A DNA stretch of 64,000 bases from Desulfarculales bacterium UBA696 (GCA_002298995.1 DBMO01000002.1:62001-126000), one strand, 5' to 3'; shown: positions 9,173-18,561, counted from the first letter of the stretch. The notes: generated by a model not told the origin, from the letters alone. A program made the numbers and translations.

Positions 9173-9847
9173 ATGTTCATAAATAAGTCCATGACCAAAA
9201 ACGTCATAACGATAGGCCCGGATGCAGGAATAGAAGAGGCTCGAAATCTCATGGAGAAAAACGGCATAAGGCATCTGCCGGTCGTCCTTGAGAATTTCAA
9301 GCTCGTGGGGATCGTCACCGACCGGGACATCCGGAGCGCCGAGCCGTCATGCGTATTGCCGGAAGCGGAAATAAAGGCGGAACTGGAGCGAATTTCAAGA
9401 CTCAAGGTCAAAGACATAATGACCCCGGATCCGGTAAGCATTTCACCGGCCAACACGCTCGGGGATGCCCTCGTACTTATGAAGAAAATCAAAGTGGGGG
9501 CCTTTCCCGTTGTTGACCAGGAAGGAAAGCTCAAGGGAATCATTTCGATACGCGATCTCATGCGCGCCTTCATAAACGTGCTCGGGCTGGAAGAACCGGG
9601 CGCGCTGCTCGGTATAATTGTCGAGAACAGGGTGGGACAAATGAAAAAAATCGTGGATGCCATTTCCGAGGAGGGCGTCTCCTTCGGAAGCATCCTCGTA
9701 GCCAAGCACTCGGACGAGGACAAAAGGCTCGTTTTCCCCTACCTTCTCACGAGCAACGTGGCCCGCGTCAAAAGAAAGCTCAAGGATTCAGGTTTCGATC
9801 TGCTCGACCCGATGGAATGGACGCTGGACCAGTTGCCGAAGAGATAA
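9173..9847 (+). CDS. CBS-CBS-ACT domain protein (AcuB-like)
   Basis: A 224-residue soluble regulatory protein. Two CBS motifs form a likely adenine-nucleotide-binding pair: residues about 1-60 (MTKNVITIGPDAGIEEARNL) and 78-135 (VKDIMTPDPVSISPANTL). An ACT-like segment follows (about 145-215, beginning IIVENRVGQMKKIVDAI). This order matches AcuB of Bacillus. The start at 9173 has a strong GGAGGGG ribosome site; an overlapping ATG at 9169 closes after five codons and is not used. It lies 35 bases after the deacetylase gene, so the two are probably one transcript, with this protein sensing energy charge. A direct role in acetoin use is not shown. Confidence 0.88.
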   Translation: MFINKSMTKNVITIGPDAGIEEARNLMEKNGIRHLPVVLENFKLVGIVTDRDIRSAEPSCVLPEAEIKAELERISRLKVKDIMTPDPVSISPANTLGDALVLMKKIKVGAFPVVDQEGKLKGIISIRDLMRAFINVLGLEEPGALLGIIVENRVGQMKKIVDAISEEGVSFGSILVAKHSDEDKRLVFPYLLTSNVARVKRKLKDSGFDLLDPMEWTLDQLPKR

Positions 9848-10572
9848 GGCGGGGCGGGGGTTGAAGTTCTTAGACGTTTCTTGTTGTGGTGTGGTCTCCT
9901 CGGCTGTTGCCCAAACCAGATTTGGATTCACGTCCGGGACGGTATCGAAAATCGTCATTCCCGCGGCGCTTCTGAATCCAGCGGCTTTAAACCCAAAGTT
10001 GTTGACCTGCCGAAGCAAAGACACTGGATTCCCGCCCAGAAGCGCCGCGGGAATGACGTTGTTAGGCTCGCGCCTGCCTATCCACTTAGCAGTTTCAAAA
10101 AAAGGCTATTTGGGCAACAGCCTCTCCTGACCGCACCATGCTCCCGACCGAAGGTCTCCAAGTCTTTCAGTATTGACGTGCGCCGAAAACCCATCGCTTT
10201 TCCTGCAATGGCCCCGCTGAACCTGAGCAGCTCGGGTCGGATTCGATAACCAATAGTGGCTGGGATATCCCTGGAGACCTTCGGTCGATGCGACCGGCAG
10301 GGTCGGGAGACCTTGCCGGAACTCGGAACTCGGAACTCGGAAAATACCTGACAAAACAACCAGCACGACGAAAAGCAAAAAAAGCGAAACTCAACTCCGG
10401 TGCCGGAATGTTGGGTTTCGCTTTTTGAAGATCCACCTTTGGGATTGGGTTGAATCAGCGTTCACCCCAACCCACATGGGCCGATGCGCCTGGAGCATCG
10501 GTTAGCGGATAGAATAACCGTTTAACAAAGTATATCGTTGTATATCTTCCCAGCCCCTGCCCTCTCGGGAAT
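9848..10572. repeat. 725-base gene-free interval packed with dispersed repeats
   Basis: Contents in order. CGGCTGTTGCCCAA (9901-9914, repeat C). A perfect 21-base inverted repeat, 9954-9974 against 10037-10057, whose arms begin GTCATTCCCGCGG and flank a GGATTCCCGCC motif (Correia-like). An inverted copy of repeat C (10110-10123). Repeat B copies GACCGAAGGTCTCC (10146-10159) and GGAGACCTTCGGTC (10273-10286), with GGTCGGGAGACC (10301-10312). Hairpin repeat A copy 2 (10381-10425). A small hairpin CCGATGC/GCATCGG (10481-10501), which could act as the rho terminator on the minus strand. No coding frame is credible. Confidence 0.8.
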
Positions 10573-11886
10573 CTACCTGTTCATGGAAGCCAGAAAATCG
10601 GCGTTGTTCTTGGTCCCCTGCATCTTGTCGAGCAGAAACTCCATTGCGTCGATCGGGTTGAGCGGCGAGAGGAGTTTTCGCAAAATCCAGATGCGGTTGA
10701 GGTCTTCGGGCGTGATGAGCAGCTCTTCTTTTCGGGTGCCCGACTTGTTGATGTCGATTGCCGGGAATATTCTGCGGTCGGCAAGCTTGCGGTCGAGCAC
10801 GATTTCCATGTTGCCGGTACCCTTGAATTCTTCAAAGATGACTTCGTCCATGCGGCTACCGGTATCGATGAGAGCCGTTGCGATTATGGTAAGGCTCCCG
10901 CCCTGCTCGACGTTTCGCGCGGCGCCGAAGAAGCGCTTGGGGCGGTGCAGGGCGTTCGAATCGAGACCGCCGGAAAGGATCTTCCCACTTGGCGGGACAA
11001 CGCTGTTGTAGGCGCGGGCAAGGCGCGTGATGCTGTCGAGCAGAATCACCACGTCTTTTTTGTGCTCCACCAGGCGCTTTGCCTTTTCACTCACCATTTC
11101 CGCCACCTGAACGTGGCGCTGCGGGGGCTCGTCGAATGTCGAACTCACCACCTCGGCCCTGACGTTTCGCTGCATATCCGTTACTTCTTCGGGCCGTTCG
11201 TCGATCAGGAGCACGATAAGGTAACATTCCTTGTGATTGATCGAAATGGCATTGGCGATATTTTGCAGCAGCATCGTCTTGCCGGTCCGGGGCTGGGCGA
11301 CTATGAGGCCGCGCTGGCCGAAACCGATCGGGGTCAGCAGGTCCATAACCCGTGTCGAGAGATTGTCGCCAACCGTCTCCAGCTTTACCCTGCGATCGGG
11401 ATAGAGCGGCGTGAGGTTGTCGAAAAGGATTTTATCCCGCGCGATCTCCGGGTCTTCATAGTTTACCGCTTCGACCTTCAGCAGCGCGAAATAGCGTTCG
11501 TTGTCCTTGGGCGGGCGGATCTGGCCCGAGATGCTGTCGCCCGTGCGAAGGTTAAAACGGCGAATCTGGGAAGGCGACACATAGATGTCGTCTGGTCCGG
11601 GCAGGTAATTGTAGTTTTGGCTCCGCAAAAACCCGAAGCCGTCGGGCAGGATTTCCAGCACCCCTTCCCCGTATATCAGGCCGCTCATTTCGGCCTGTGC
11701 CTGCAGGAGCGCAAATATCAGCTCCTGCTTGCGCATCGAACTGGCGCCATCGATATTGTATGCTTTCGCGATGGTGAGCAGTTCGCGGATGTTCTTATTC
11801 TTGAGCTCGACCAGGTTCATTTCGTTGCGCTGGTCGCGCGTGTATTCACGTTGCGTGCTTTCCTGGGCTTGAGATACGTCGGCCAT
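10573..11886 (-). CDS. rho: transcription termination factor Rho
   Basis: Rho is a hexameric RNA-dependent ATPase that ends transcription of untranslated RNA. The 437 residues show the N-terminal Rho_N helix bundle ([19 protein letters not shown]), the cold-shock-like RNA-binding domain with GFGFLRS and [16 protein letters not shown], and the ATPase core. The Walker A is [11 protein letters not shown] near residue 185, where Q replaces the first P of the common APPxx[16 protein letters not shown] is the Walker B region and [12 protein letters not shown] the Q-loop region. The chosen start gives a 22-residue extension before MNLVEL; the ATG at MNLVEL is the main alternative. No partner genes are adjacent. 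Confidence 0.97.
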   Translation of the reverse strand: MADVSQAQESTQREYTRDQRNEMNLVELKNKNIRELLTIAKAYNIDGASSMRKQELIFALLQAQAEMSGLIYGEGVLEILPDGFGFLRSQNYNYLPGPDDIYVSPSQIRRFNLRTGDSISGQIRPPKDNERYFALLKVEAVNYEDPEIARDKILFDNLTPLYPDRRVKLETVGDNLSTRVMDLLTPIGFGQRGLIVAQPRTGKTMLLQNIANAISINHKECYLIVLLIDERPEEVTDMQRNVRAEVVSSTFDEPPQRHVQVAEMVSEKAKRLVEHKKDVVILLDSITRLARAYNSVVPPSGKILSGGLDSNALHRPKRFFGAARNVEQGGSLTIIATALIDTGSRMDEVIFEEFKGTGNMEIVLDRKLADRRIFPAIDINKSGTRKEELLITPEDLNRIWILRKLLSPLNPIDAMEFLLDKMQGTKNNADFLASMNR

Positions 11887-12217
11887 AAAATTTTCTCCGT
11901 GCAGTGTTTTATTTTGGAATCGGGTTTTCCCGGTTAGGGTTTTCGAAGCAGTTTTCTCAGATATACATAGTGCTTTTCATCAGGTTTTCGAGGAAGTGGA
12001 ATCGCCGGAGGCAGCATCCGGCCGACGAGTCGAACAATTCGAAGCCTTGCCCGAGGGGCTGGAATTAAAAAGGCAGGTTCACTCTCCTTTTCGGGCGCAC
12101 CCAAGCATGCCGGAAAGCTATAGCCTTTGTCAATAACCAATTTTATCAGAGCAGAGAGGCAAAAATTGGACGTGGCTGCCAGGAAGACGCTTGGATCATC
12201 CAATACCAATTATAATA
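11887..12217. other. 331-base leader/intergenic region between bamD and rho
   Basis: It should hold the rho promoter and leader on the minus strand and the 3' end of the bamD transcript. A 91-codon frame (11934-12209, minus) has no recognisable domain and an unlikely composition, so I do not call it a gene. No hairpin or attenuator that I could pair with confidence was found. Confidence 0.45.
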
Positions 12218-12991
12218 CTAGAACCCCACTTTAGTCCAGAACCCCGGACCTCTATCTCCCTTGGCGCATTCTTTTTCACACTTCGCGTAAATTTTCTGGA
12301 GGTCTTTACCGTATCCGAGATCGGCTATCGCCTGCGGATACTTCTGAATTATGGTATCCAGGCGCCCCTTGGCGGATTCGTACTCGCCTATGATGTAGTA
12401 AAATTTCGCGACTTCAAATTCGTGAGAAACTATCCGTTTCTTACACTCCACGAGCTGTTTTTCGGATTTTTTTGCATACTCTGATTTCGGAAAATTCTGA
12501 ACCACCTTCAGAAATGACTGAATGGCGATATTTGTCTCTTCCGGGTCGCGGTCAACCGTACTGAAGGCGAGGAAATGACTCATCCCGATCTGGTAGAGTA
12601 CGTAAGGGACCACTTCGTTTCTGGGATGCAGGCGCACGAATTCCTCATATGCGATCGAGGCTTCGCTGTACTTGTTATCGTGGAAATAGGCGTCTCCGAG
12701 CTTCAGATCGGCAAGGACCGCATATTTGCTGTAGGGATAGTGCTCTTTCAATTTCTTGAAATCTTCCACCGCGTCGCCATAGTCTTTTTTCTGCAATTTC
12801 TGACTACCCTCGACCGCGAGCTGTTCGGCGGTTTTGTCGATTGTCTGGCCACCCTTCCCGAAAAGGTCGCCGAAATAAAAATCCAGAAAATTTACGCCGC
12901 TGCAGCCATTCAGAATAAAAATGGTTGCGATGAGAAGCAGCAAACGGGACGGACGGATATCGCGGATGGACCGGGTACTCAAGCACTTCAT
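12218..12991 (-). CDS. bamD: outer membrane protein assembly factor BamD (lipoprotein)
   Basis: BamD is the essential lipoprotein partner of BamA that helps insert beta-barrel proteins into the outer membrane. The 257 residues begin with a lipoprotein signal ending ILNGC (C30). TPR-like helical pairs follow: EGSQKLQKKDYGDAVEDFKKL, ADLKLGDAYFHDNKYSEASIAYEEF, and the family-typical HPRNEVVPYVLYQIGMSHF. I use the ATG at 12991, preceded by GAGG six bases away; the open frame extends 20 codons further up, to 13051, without conservation. It sits 85 bases beyond the trxB stop on the same strand. The organism therefore has a true outer membrane. Confidence 0.92.
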   Translation of the reverse strand: MKCLSTRSIRDIRPSRLLLLIATIFILNGCSGVNFLDFYFGDLFGKGGQTIDKTAEQLAVEGSQKLQKKDYGDAVEDFKKLKEHYPYSKYAVLADLKLGDAYFHDNKYSEASIAYEEFVRLHPRNEVVPYVLYQIGMSHFLAFSTVDRDPEETNIAIQSFLKVVQNFPKSEYAKKSEKQLVECKKRIVSHEFEVAKFYYIIGEYESAKGRLDTIIQKYPQAIADLGYGKDLQKIYAKCEKECAKGDRGPGFWTKVGF

Positions 12992-13076
12992 AAAAAACCT
13001 CGAATCCTGATTATTCATTTCCGGCGGCCGGCTCTCGTTTGCCGGCTCCACCTATTCAGCACCGGAGCAGATTGCC

Positions 13077-14015
13077 TCACTCGCTGAAATGTTCCTCCAG
13101 GTAGTGAGTTGCATTAAATGCGGCGGTTGCGCCATCGCCAACCGATGTGACGATCTGGCGAAGCTGCTTGCATCTTATATCTCCCGCGGCGAAAACACCC
13201 GGAACGGAGGTTGCCATTTCCTGATCTGTCAGAATGAAGCCCTGGGAATCACATTGGATTTCGGAAGGCACGAAGCCCGAGTTTGGCTTGATTCCCACGA
13301 AGACGAAGACGCCGGTCACCGGCAACTCGGCTTCCTCGGAACTCCTCCTGTCCCGAAGCAGGAGCCCCCGCACCCCCTCCGGACCGCCTTTTATTTCCTC
13401 TACCACGTTGCATAGAATAAATGAAATTTTTTCATTCTGGAAGGCTTTTTCTTGTATGACCGGAGTTGCCCGGAGCCTTTCCCTTCTGTGGACCACGTGG
13501 ACCTTCGCGGCAAATTTCGTAAGATAGAGGGCCTCTTCCACCGCCGTGTCCCCTCCTCCGACCACTGCTACTTCCTGGTTTCGGAAAAAGGGCGCATCGC
13601 ACACCGCGCAGTATGAAACCCCCCGGCCGGTAAGCTCGATTTCACCTCTCGCGCCCAGCCTGTTGGGCGAGGCCCCCGAAGCGATTACTATCGTCCTTGC
13701 GTTTATTTCACCGTTCGAGAGGATGATTTTCTTTATCTTACCACCCAGATCAAGTCCCAGGACCTCGGCATTGCGGGTCTGAAGACCGAATCTCAATGCC
13801 TGGGCGCTGATCAGTTCCGCAAGCCCGAAGGCCCCAACGCCTTCCGGGAAGCCAGGATAGTTGTCCACCCTCTCGTAGGTGAGCAATTGGCCCCCGAACC
13901 CCATCTGTTCGAGCAAGAGCACATCGATTCGCGAACGGGCGGCATAGAGGCCGGCTGTTAATCCAGCCGGCCCCCCGCCGATTATCACCATGTCATGGAC
14001 TTTGTTTTCTGTCAT
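13077..14015 (-). CDS. trxB: thioredoxin reductase
   Basis: This flavoenzyme moves electrons from NADPH to thioredoxin. The 312-residue protein has the FAD Rossmann motif IIGGGPAGLTAGLYAAR (11-27), the redox pair C136/C139 in YCAVCDAPFF and the NADPH site VVGGGDTAVEEALYL. The C-terminal FAD motif is VFAAGDIRCKQLRQI, and HRRE, the NADP-type binding residues, follows the second Rossmann fold. Length and order are standard for the low-molecular-weight type. It lies 85 bases downstream of trxA on the same strand, so the two form a thioredoxin-system unit. Confidence 0.96.
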   Translation of the reverse strand: MTENKVHDMVIIGGGPAGLTAGLYAARSRIDVLLLEQMGFGGQLLTYERVDNYPGFPEGVGAFGLAELISAQALRFGLQTRNAEVLGLDLGGKIKKIILSNGEINARTIVIASGASPNRLGARGEIELTGRGVSYCAVCDAPFFRNQEVAVVGGGDTAVEEALYLTKFAAKVHVVHRRERLRATPVIQEKAFQNEKISFILCNVVEEIKGGPEGVRGLLLRDRRSSEEAELPVTGVFVFVGIKPNSGFVPSEIQCDSQGFILTDQEMATSVPGVFAAGDIRCKQLRQIVTSVGDGATAAFNATHYLEEHFSE

Positions 14016-14100
14016 AAATCGAGGAAACTTCCGGAGGGAAATCGATTCAGGCCCCGCTCGGCCCGGGAATCTTTAAAGGGTGGAAATATCAGAGAAGCGA

Positions 14101-14430
14101 TTAACCCAGGACCTTATCGATTGCCGCGGTTATCTGGGACTTCGCCACCGCGCCGGTGATCTGCTCGCTGACTTCGCCGCCCTTGAAAATTATCAGGGTC
14201 GGGATAGCGCGGATTCCATATTTGCCGGGAGTTTTCGGGTTATCGTCAACATTGCACTTGGCAATCTTGAGTTTTTTCCCATACTCGTTGGAAAGCTCTT
14301 CCACCACCGGGGCAATAGCGCGGCACGGCCCGCACCAGGGCGCCCAGAAATCGACCAGAACGGGCAGGTCCGACTTAATTACTACCTGTTCGAAACTGCT
14401 GTCCGTTACTTCGGTTATGTTGCCAGCCAT
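14101..14430 (-). CDS. trxA: thioredoxin
   Basis: A 109-residue thioredoxin with the canonical WAPWCGPC active site (C33, C36), the buried Asp (VDFWAP), the cis-proline segment RAIPTLIIFKGG and the C-terminal helix. The start is the ATG at 14430, preceded by GAGGAG at proper spacing; an in-frame frame open to 14547 is rejected because the extra 39 residues are unlike thioredoxin. It is the upstream gene of a trxA-trxB pair and gives general cytoplasmic disulphide reduction. The normal CGPC motif contrasts with the selenocysteine UxxC thioredoxin-like protein at 38.6-39.2 kb. Confidence 0.97.
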   Translation of the reverse strand: MAGNITEVTDSSFEQVVIKSDLPVLVDFWAPWCGPCRAIAPVVEELSNEYGKKLKIAKCNVDDNPKTPGKYGIRAIPTLIIFKGGEVSEQITGAVAKSQITAAIDKVLG

Positions 14431-14766
14431 CAGGTTAGCTCCTCTCGTATGAGCCTTGGGCAGGTCCCCACCCGGGACCGCACCGGTTCGAAGAAATGAT
14501 CTGTTTTTATAAAACAATCTTTCCGATATTGTCAAATTGCAATCCAATCACATGCAATCTAATCAAGGAATGGGCGGTGGGTAGTCCGGCGGCGGTTTTT
14601 TTAAGAAGGCGGGATCGGGCGCTCTAACGCATACCGCATCAGGAGCGCAACTTGTGCCTTGCAACAATCCTTTGTTTCAAATATGACCACGTAAAACAAC
14701 GGGTGCGCGGGAAAAGAACTCTAAACCGGCGGCATCTCTGTGCGGAGCAACAGCGGAGGCATGGCA

Positions 14767-15573
14767 ATGGGCAAAAGATATGTGCATGGATACGATCAAA
14801 AAGAGAGCATGCGGCTACGGGACCAGGCATCGACCCTGGTCGAACTGCTGCACTCGGATACCGCCTATCCGGCCGGGAGCCGCGTACTCGAAGCGGGATG
14901 CGGTACCGGCGCGCAGACACTTACGCTTGCGGCAAACAGCCCCGGCGCATTGATAACGTCGGTCGATATTTCCGAACTATCCCTTGCCGAGGCAAAAAGG
15001 CGGATTGAAGAGGCCGGGATCTCGAACGTGGATTTCCACCAGGGGGACCTCTTTAACCTGCCATTCTCGCTCGGCTTTTTCGATCATCTTTTCATCTGCT
15101 TCGTGCTCGAACATATTTCCCGGCCCTGTGAGGCCCTGATCGAACTAAAAAAGCTGCTGAGGCCGGGCGGCACGATAACGGTAATCGAAGGCGACCACGG
15201 CTCCGCCTTTTTCCACCCTGACAGCGAAGCGGCTCACCGGGCTATTCAGTGCCAGGTCGAGCTTCAAAAAAAATCCGGCGGAAATGCCATGATTGGAAGG
15301 GAGCTTTATCCGCTACTCATGGAGGCCGGTTTTTCCTCGATCAGGGTCTCGCCCCGCATGGTCTACGTGGATGCCTCCAGGCCGGGTTACGTCGACGGCT
15401 TCATAAAGAAGACCTTTACGGCAATGATAGAAGGAGTACGCGAACCTGCCCTGGGGAACGGAATGATCGGGCCGGATTTGTTCGACCAGGGAATCCGTGA
15501 TCTTTACAGAACGTCGGAACCAGACGGCGTTTTTTGCTACACCTTTTTCAAGGCATTCGGTCTGAAAGGTTGA
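14767..15573 (+). CDS. class I SAM-dependent methyltransferase
   Basis: A 268-residue methyltransferase. Motif I is VLEAGCGTGAQTLTLA, with SVDISELSLAEAKRR as the acidic post-I strand, HQGDLFNLPF as motif II and LRPGGTITVIEGDHG as motif III. The C-terminal ~110 residues are a family-specific cap. Start choice: AGCGGAGG lies nine bases from the ATG at 14767 but only three from the ATG at 14761, so MGKRYVHGYDQKE is preferred. The acceptor cannot be told from sequence; ubiquinone/menaquinone-type and small-molecule C- or O-methyltransferases share this layout. It is divergent from trxA and convergent with the hydrolase gene. Confidence 0.85.
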   Translation: MGKRYVHGYDQKESMRLRDQASTLVELLHSDTAYPAGSRVLEAGCGTGAQTLTLAANSPGALITSVDISELSLAEAKRRIEEAGISNVDFHQGDLFNLPFSLGFFDHLFICFVLEHISRPCEALIELKKLLRPGGTITVIEGDHGSAFFHPDSEAAHRAIQCQVELQKKSGGNAMIGRELYPLLMEAGFSSIRVSPRMVYVDASRPGYVDGFIKKTFTAMIEGVREPALGNGMIGPDLFDQGIRDLYRTSEPDGVFCYTFFKAFGLKG

Positions 15574-15625
15574 AAGCCCCGCACGAAACAAACCCACTAT
15601 ACCGGGATTATCTTGCATCATCTGG

Positions 15626-16651
15626 TCACTGCGCGAGATAATCATTTACTGGGCCTGTCAGCTTCTCTTTTTCGCACAAGAAAGCAGCATGACCGCAATC
15701 GCTATCCAGTTCCATCATTTTTGCGCCAATCAGGGGCGCAAATGATCGGGACGGCTCCGGATTTAAAATGTGGTCCTGCCGCGACACAATGACCAGGGGC
15801 TTTGCTCGAACAGCCGCTGCGGCCTGCTCCGGGGACCCTCCGTAGGCGCGATAGATGTCGTGGGCAATAATCGCCTTGAGCTGCCATTCCCAATCGGTTG
15901 CATCGAATCTTTCGTAGGCTTTCTGGATGCCTGCCAGATACCCCGGAAACTCCTCCGGGCTTGTATGCGAGACCATGTAGGCCGGGGTATGAAGGGCGAG
16001 CGAGTGAATGGCTGATACGGTCTTCATCGCCTGGCCTGCATCGCCACAGCCGGCGCCAGTCTCGAGTGCCATGATTTCGGCCTGCAGAAGAAGCAGGTCG
16101 CTCGAAGCCAGGCGCGGGGTGCCCACGATAGAGACAACCTTTTTCATGAACTCCGGGTATGAAACCATCCATTCAAAAGCATGCATGCCTCCCATCGAGA
16201 TGCCGGCGACGGCGTTAATCCCGTTCAGGCGCAGTTCGCGGGTGAGTAAAAGATATTCGACGTAAACCATGTCGCGGATCGAAAATTCCGGGAATTTCCG
16301 GCCGGGCTGCTCTTTGCTGTTGGAAGGCGATGAGGAGACACCATTTCCGAGGCATTCGACCGCAATGACATAAAACCGGGTGGTGTCGATGAGTTTTCCC
16401 GGTCCGATCATCCCCGTATCTATCAAATCCTGTGTGGTCCCGACAAACCAGGTTGGAAACAGCACTGCGTTCGAGTTCTCCGAATTGGGGCTCCCAAAAG
16501 TCCGGTAACCAATCCGGCAATCCTTTAGGACCTTGCCGCTTTCCAGGCGGAGATCACCCAGTTCGGCAAATTTAATGGAATCGTTGCCATGGACCGTCGC
16601 TGCCAAGATAAACAAAATGAAGAAGAGCATCGAATGCGCTGCCTGTTTCAT
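15626..16651 (-). CDS. exported alpha/beta hydrolase, homoserine O-acetyltransferase (MetX)-like
   Basis: A 341-residue alpha/beta-fold protein resembling MetX but with a clear signal peptide (MKQAAHSMLFFILFILAATV), so it should act in the periplasm. The nucleophile Ser is in AGISMGGMHAFEW, the acid Asp in VSRQDHILNPE and the His in DCGHAAF. ECLGNGVSSSPSN and the RDMVYVEYLLL block are MetX-family features. Homoserine acetylation needs cytoplasmic acetyl-CoA, so methionine synthesis is unlikely for an exported copy; an esterase or transferase on an envelope or extracellular substrate is the better guess. I start at 16651, where the signal peptide begins. Confidence 0.82.
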   Translation of the reverse strand: MKQAAHSMLFFILFILAATVHGNDSIKFAELGDLRLESGKVLKDCRIGYRTFGSPNSENSNAVLFPTWFVGTTQDLIDTGMIGPGKLIDTTRFYVIAVECLGNGVSSSPSNSKEQPGRKFPEFSIRDMVYVEYLLLTRELRLNGINAVAGISMGGMHAFEWMVSYPEFMKKVVSIVGTPRLASSDLLLLQAEIMALETGAGCGDAGQAMKTVSAIHSLALHTPAYMVSHTSPEEFPGYLAGIQKAYERFDATDWEWQLKAIIAHDIYRAYGGSPEQAAAAVRAKPLVIVSRQDHILNPEPSRSFAPLIGAKMMELDSDCGHAAFLCEKEKLTGPVNDYLAQ

Positions 16652-16989
16652 CGCTACGTGTCCTTTCCTGCCTGGTTGCGCTAACTCCACCTGTTACCAT
16701 GACCTGCCCCGACCTTCAATTCCACGGTTCTGGAGCAACATTGGGGTCGGTTCTACGTCATATTTGATTGGCAACTTACGGGAAAAAGCAGTATAGATAC
16801 ACTCTAAAAGAAGTCGAGGTATAGTTTCGGATTTAATTAATCCATACGGTTGCCGGCCTATACAACCAGGTCAAAAGATTCAGGCGCGATCCGCAAAGTT
16901 CGGTGGTCCCAACCGAGCCCCCCAAGTTTTCTCGAAATCCGATCTTACAAAACAGAAACCAATACCTGGAGCCCGAGGTTTAAGGTCTC
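16652..16989. other. 338-base intergenic region upstream of the NtrC-type regulator
   Basis: It holds the divergent 5' ends of the exported hydrolase and the sigma-54 activator gene. No repeat, RNA gene or convincing promoter box was seen; the stretch near 16790-16850 is AT-rich. Confidence 0.4.
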
Positions 16990-18405
16990 ATGGCAAGAGT
17001 ATTGATCATCGATGACGATTTGCTGGTTTGTGAAATGCTCTCCAACATCATTCAGTCCATGGGGCACTCGGTGACCTGTTCCCACAGGTTGAAAAACGGC
17101 CTGCGCGAAGCTGAAGGCAAAATATTCGACCTGGTTTTGCTCGATGTCGGACTTCCTGACGGAAACGGCCTCGATGCAATTCCCCGGATTCAGGAGGCCG
17201 AGCCCGCGCCGCCGATAATCATCATCACCGCAACTGGCGACCGGAACGGGGCGGAACTGGCAATCCGCAAGGGCGCCTGGGACTATATCGAAAAGCCGGC
17301 TTCGGTGCATGATATGACGCTGCCCATCATGCGCGCCCTCCAGTACCGGCATGAGCGGAAGGTGGAGAGCCCGGCGGCGCCAAAGGTCCTCAGTCTCGAC
17401 GGCATCGTCGGAAACTGCCCCAAGATGAAGAGCTGCTTCGAGCTTGTCGCCCAGGCCTCAAACAGTGACATAAACGTTCTCATCACTGGTGAGACCGGCA
17501 CGGGCAAGGAACTTTTCGCCTCCGCCATCCACAACAACGGCTTGCGGGCAAAAAAGCCGTTTGTCGTTGTCGACTGCTCCGCCCTGCCAGAGACGCTTGT
17601 CGAAAGTATATTGTTCGGCCATGACAAGGGAGCATTTACAGGGGCGGAAAAAACCCGTGAGGGTTTGATAAAGCAGGCCGACGGCGGCACTCTTTTCCTC
17701 GATGAGGTTGGAGAGTTGCCTCTCACGATCCAGAAAGCATTCCTGCGCGTACTCCAGGAGCACCGATTCCGACCGGTGGGAAAGAGCACCGAGATTGCCA
17801 GCGATTTCCGGCTGATTGCCGCAACCAACCGCAACCTCCAGGAGATGGTTCAGGAAGGCACATTCCGCAGTGACTTCCTATTCAGGCTGAGATCATTAGT
17901 AATAGAGTTGCCGCCCCTGAGGGACCGTGTAGAAGACATCGGCGATATTGCAAAGCACTACGTTGCAAAGCTTTGTGACCGCTACGGGATAGGAATGAAG
18001 GGGTTTTCCCCCAATTTCGTCGGGTCCCTCTGCGCTTACGGGTGGCCCGGTAATGTGAGGGAGTTGCTGCATGCGCTCGAAAGGGCCATTGCCGCGGCTT
18101 TCCACGAGCCGACCCTTTTTCCTCAACACCTGCCCGAACATATCAGGATCGACCTGGTCAAGCATTCGATAAAACCTACGAACTCATCCCGTAAAAAAAC
18201 GGATACGGTGTCTGACCTCCCGAGAGCTTTTCCCTCATTTAGAGACCATCGCGATAATACCGATCTTGCGTACTTCACGGAGCTGATCTCTCTTACGAAG
18301 GGGAATATGAAAGAGGCCTGCCGGATATCCGGGCTTTCCCGATCCCGCCTCTACGATCTTTTGAAGCATCACCGGATAGTGTACTCCGCCCCGACACAGT
18401 CCTGA
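16990..18405 (+). CDS. sigma-54-dependent response regulator, NtrC family
   Basis: A 471-residue activator of RpoN-dependent promoters. The receiver domain (1-120) has acidic residues DDD at 8-10, phospho-acceptor D52 in LVLLDVGLPDG and the conserved Lys in YIEKPA. The AAA+ domain (about 135-365) carries the Walker A GETGTGKE, the sigma-54-contacting GAFTGA loop and GTLFLDEVGELPL (Walker B). The C-terminal HTH is Fis-type (LTKGNMKEACRISGLSRSRLYDLLKHH). No kinase lies next to it. Directly downstream are inverted repeats and a sigma-54 promoter before a small gene and a chemoreceptor gene, so it very probably controls them. Confidence 0.95.
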   Translation: MARVLIIDDDLLVCEMLSNIIQSMGHSVTCSHRLKNGLREAEGKIFDLVLLDVGLPDGNGLDAIPRIQEAEPAPPIIIITATGDRNGAELAIRKGAWDYIEKPASVHDMTLPIMRALQYRHERKVESPAAPKVLSLDGIVGNCPKMKSCFELVAQASNSDINVLITGETGTGKELFASAIHNNGLRAKKPFVVVDCSALPETLVESILFGHDKGAFTGAEKTREGLIKQADGGTLFLDEVGELPLTIQKAFLRVLQEHRFRPVGKSTEIASDFRLIAATNRNLQEMVQEGTFRSDFLFRLRSLVIELPPLRDRVEDIGDIAKHYVAKLCDRYGIGMKGFSPNFVGSLCAYGWPGNVRELLHALERAIAAAFHEPTLFPQHLPEHIRIDLVKHSIKPTNSSRKKTDTVSDLPRAFPSFRDHRDNTDLAYFTELISLTKGNMKEACRISGLSRSRLYDLLKHHRIVYSAPTQS

Positions 18406-18428
18406 GCCCGGCGTTTCGGTCCGCCAAT

Positions 18429-18479
18429 GTCCTTTTTCCAGGACAGGCCGTCCGATTTTCAGGAATCAAGTCCTGAAAA
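18429..18479. promoter_or_regulatory. two inverted repeats, candidate upstream activator sites
   Basis: GTCCT-N6-AGGAC at 18429-18444 and a longer perfect TTTTCAGGA-N6-TCCTGAAAA at 18456-18479 lie 85-130 bases upstream of the sigma-54 promoter. Both contain AGGA/TCCT halves around a six-base centre. The position and symmetry fit binding sites for the Fis-type HTH of the activator encoded just before them. The second could instead work as the regulator's transcription terminator, although the run after it is A-rich rather than T-rich on the plus strand. Confidence 0.6.
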
Positions 18480-18561
18480 ATGGACAATCATGCATGTTTC
18501 GCGCTCCTCCACTCTACTCATAAGATACTGAGAATACTAGTTAATTTTGACACATGAAGCC

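Noticed and set aside
10945..11937. 330-codon plus-strand frame opposite rho
   Set aside because: It is fully antisense to rho and has no recognisable protein features.
11934..12209. 91-codon frame upstream of rho
   Set aside because: No recognisable domain, unusual composition, and it lies where a rho leader is expected.
15626..16651. Assignment as homoserine O-acetyltransferase (metX)
   Set aside because: The signal peptide places it outside the cytoplasm, away from acetyl-CoA.
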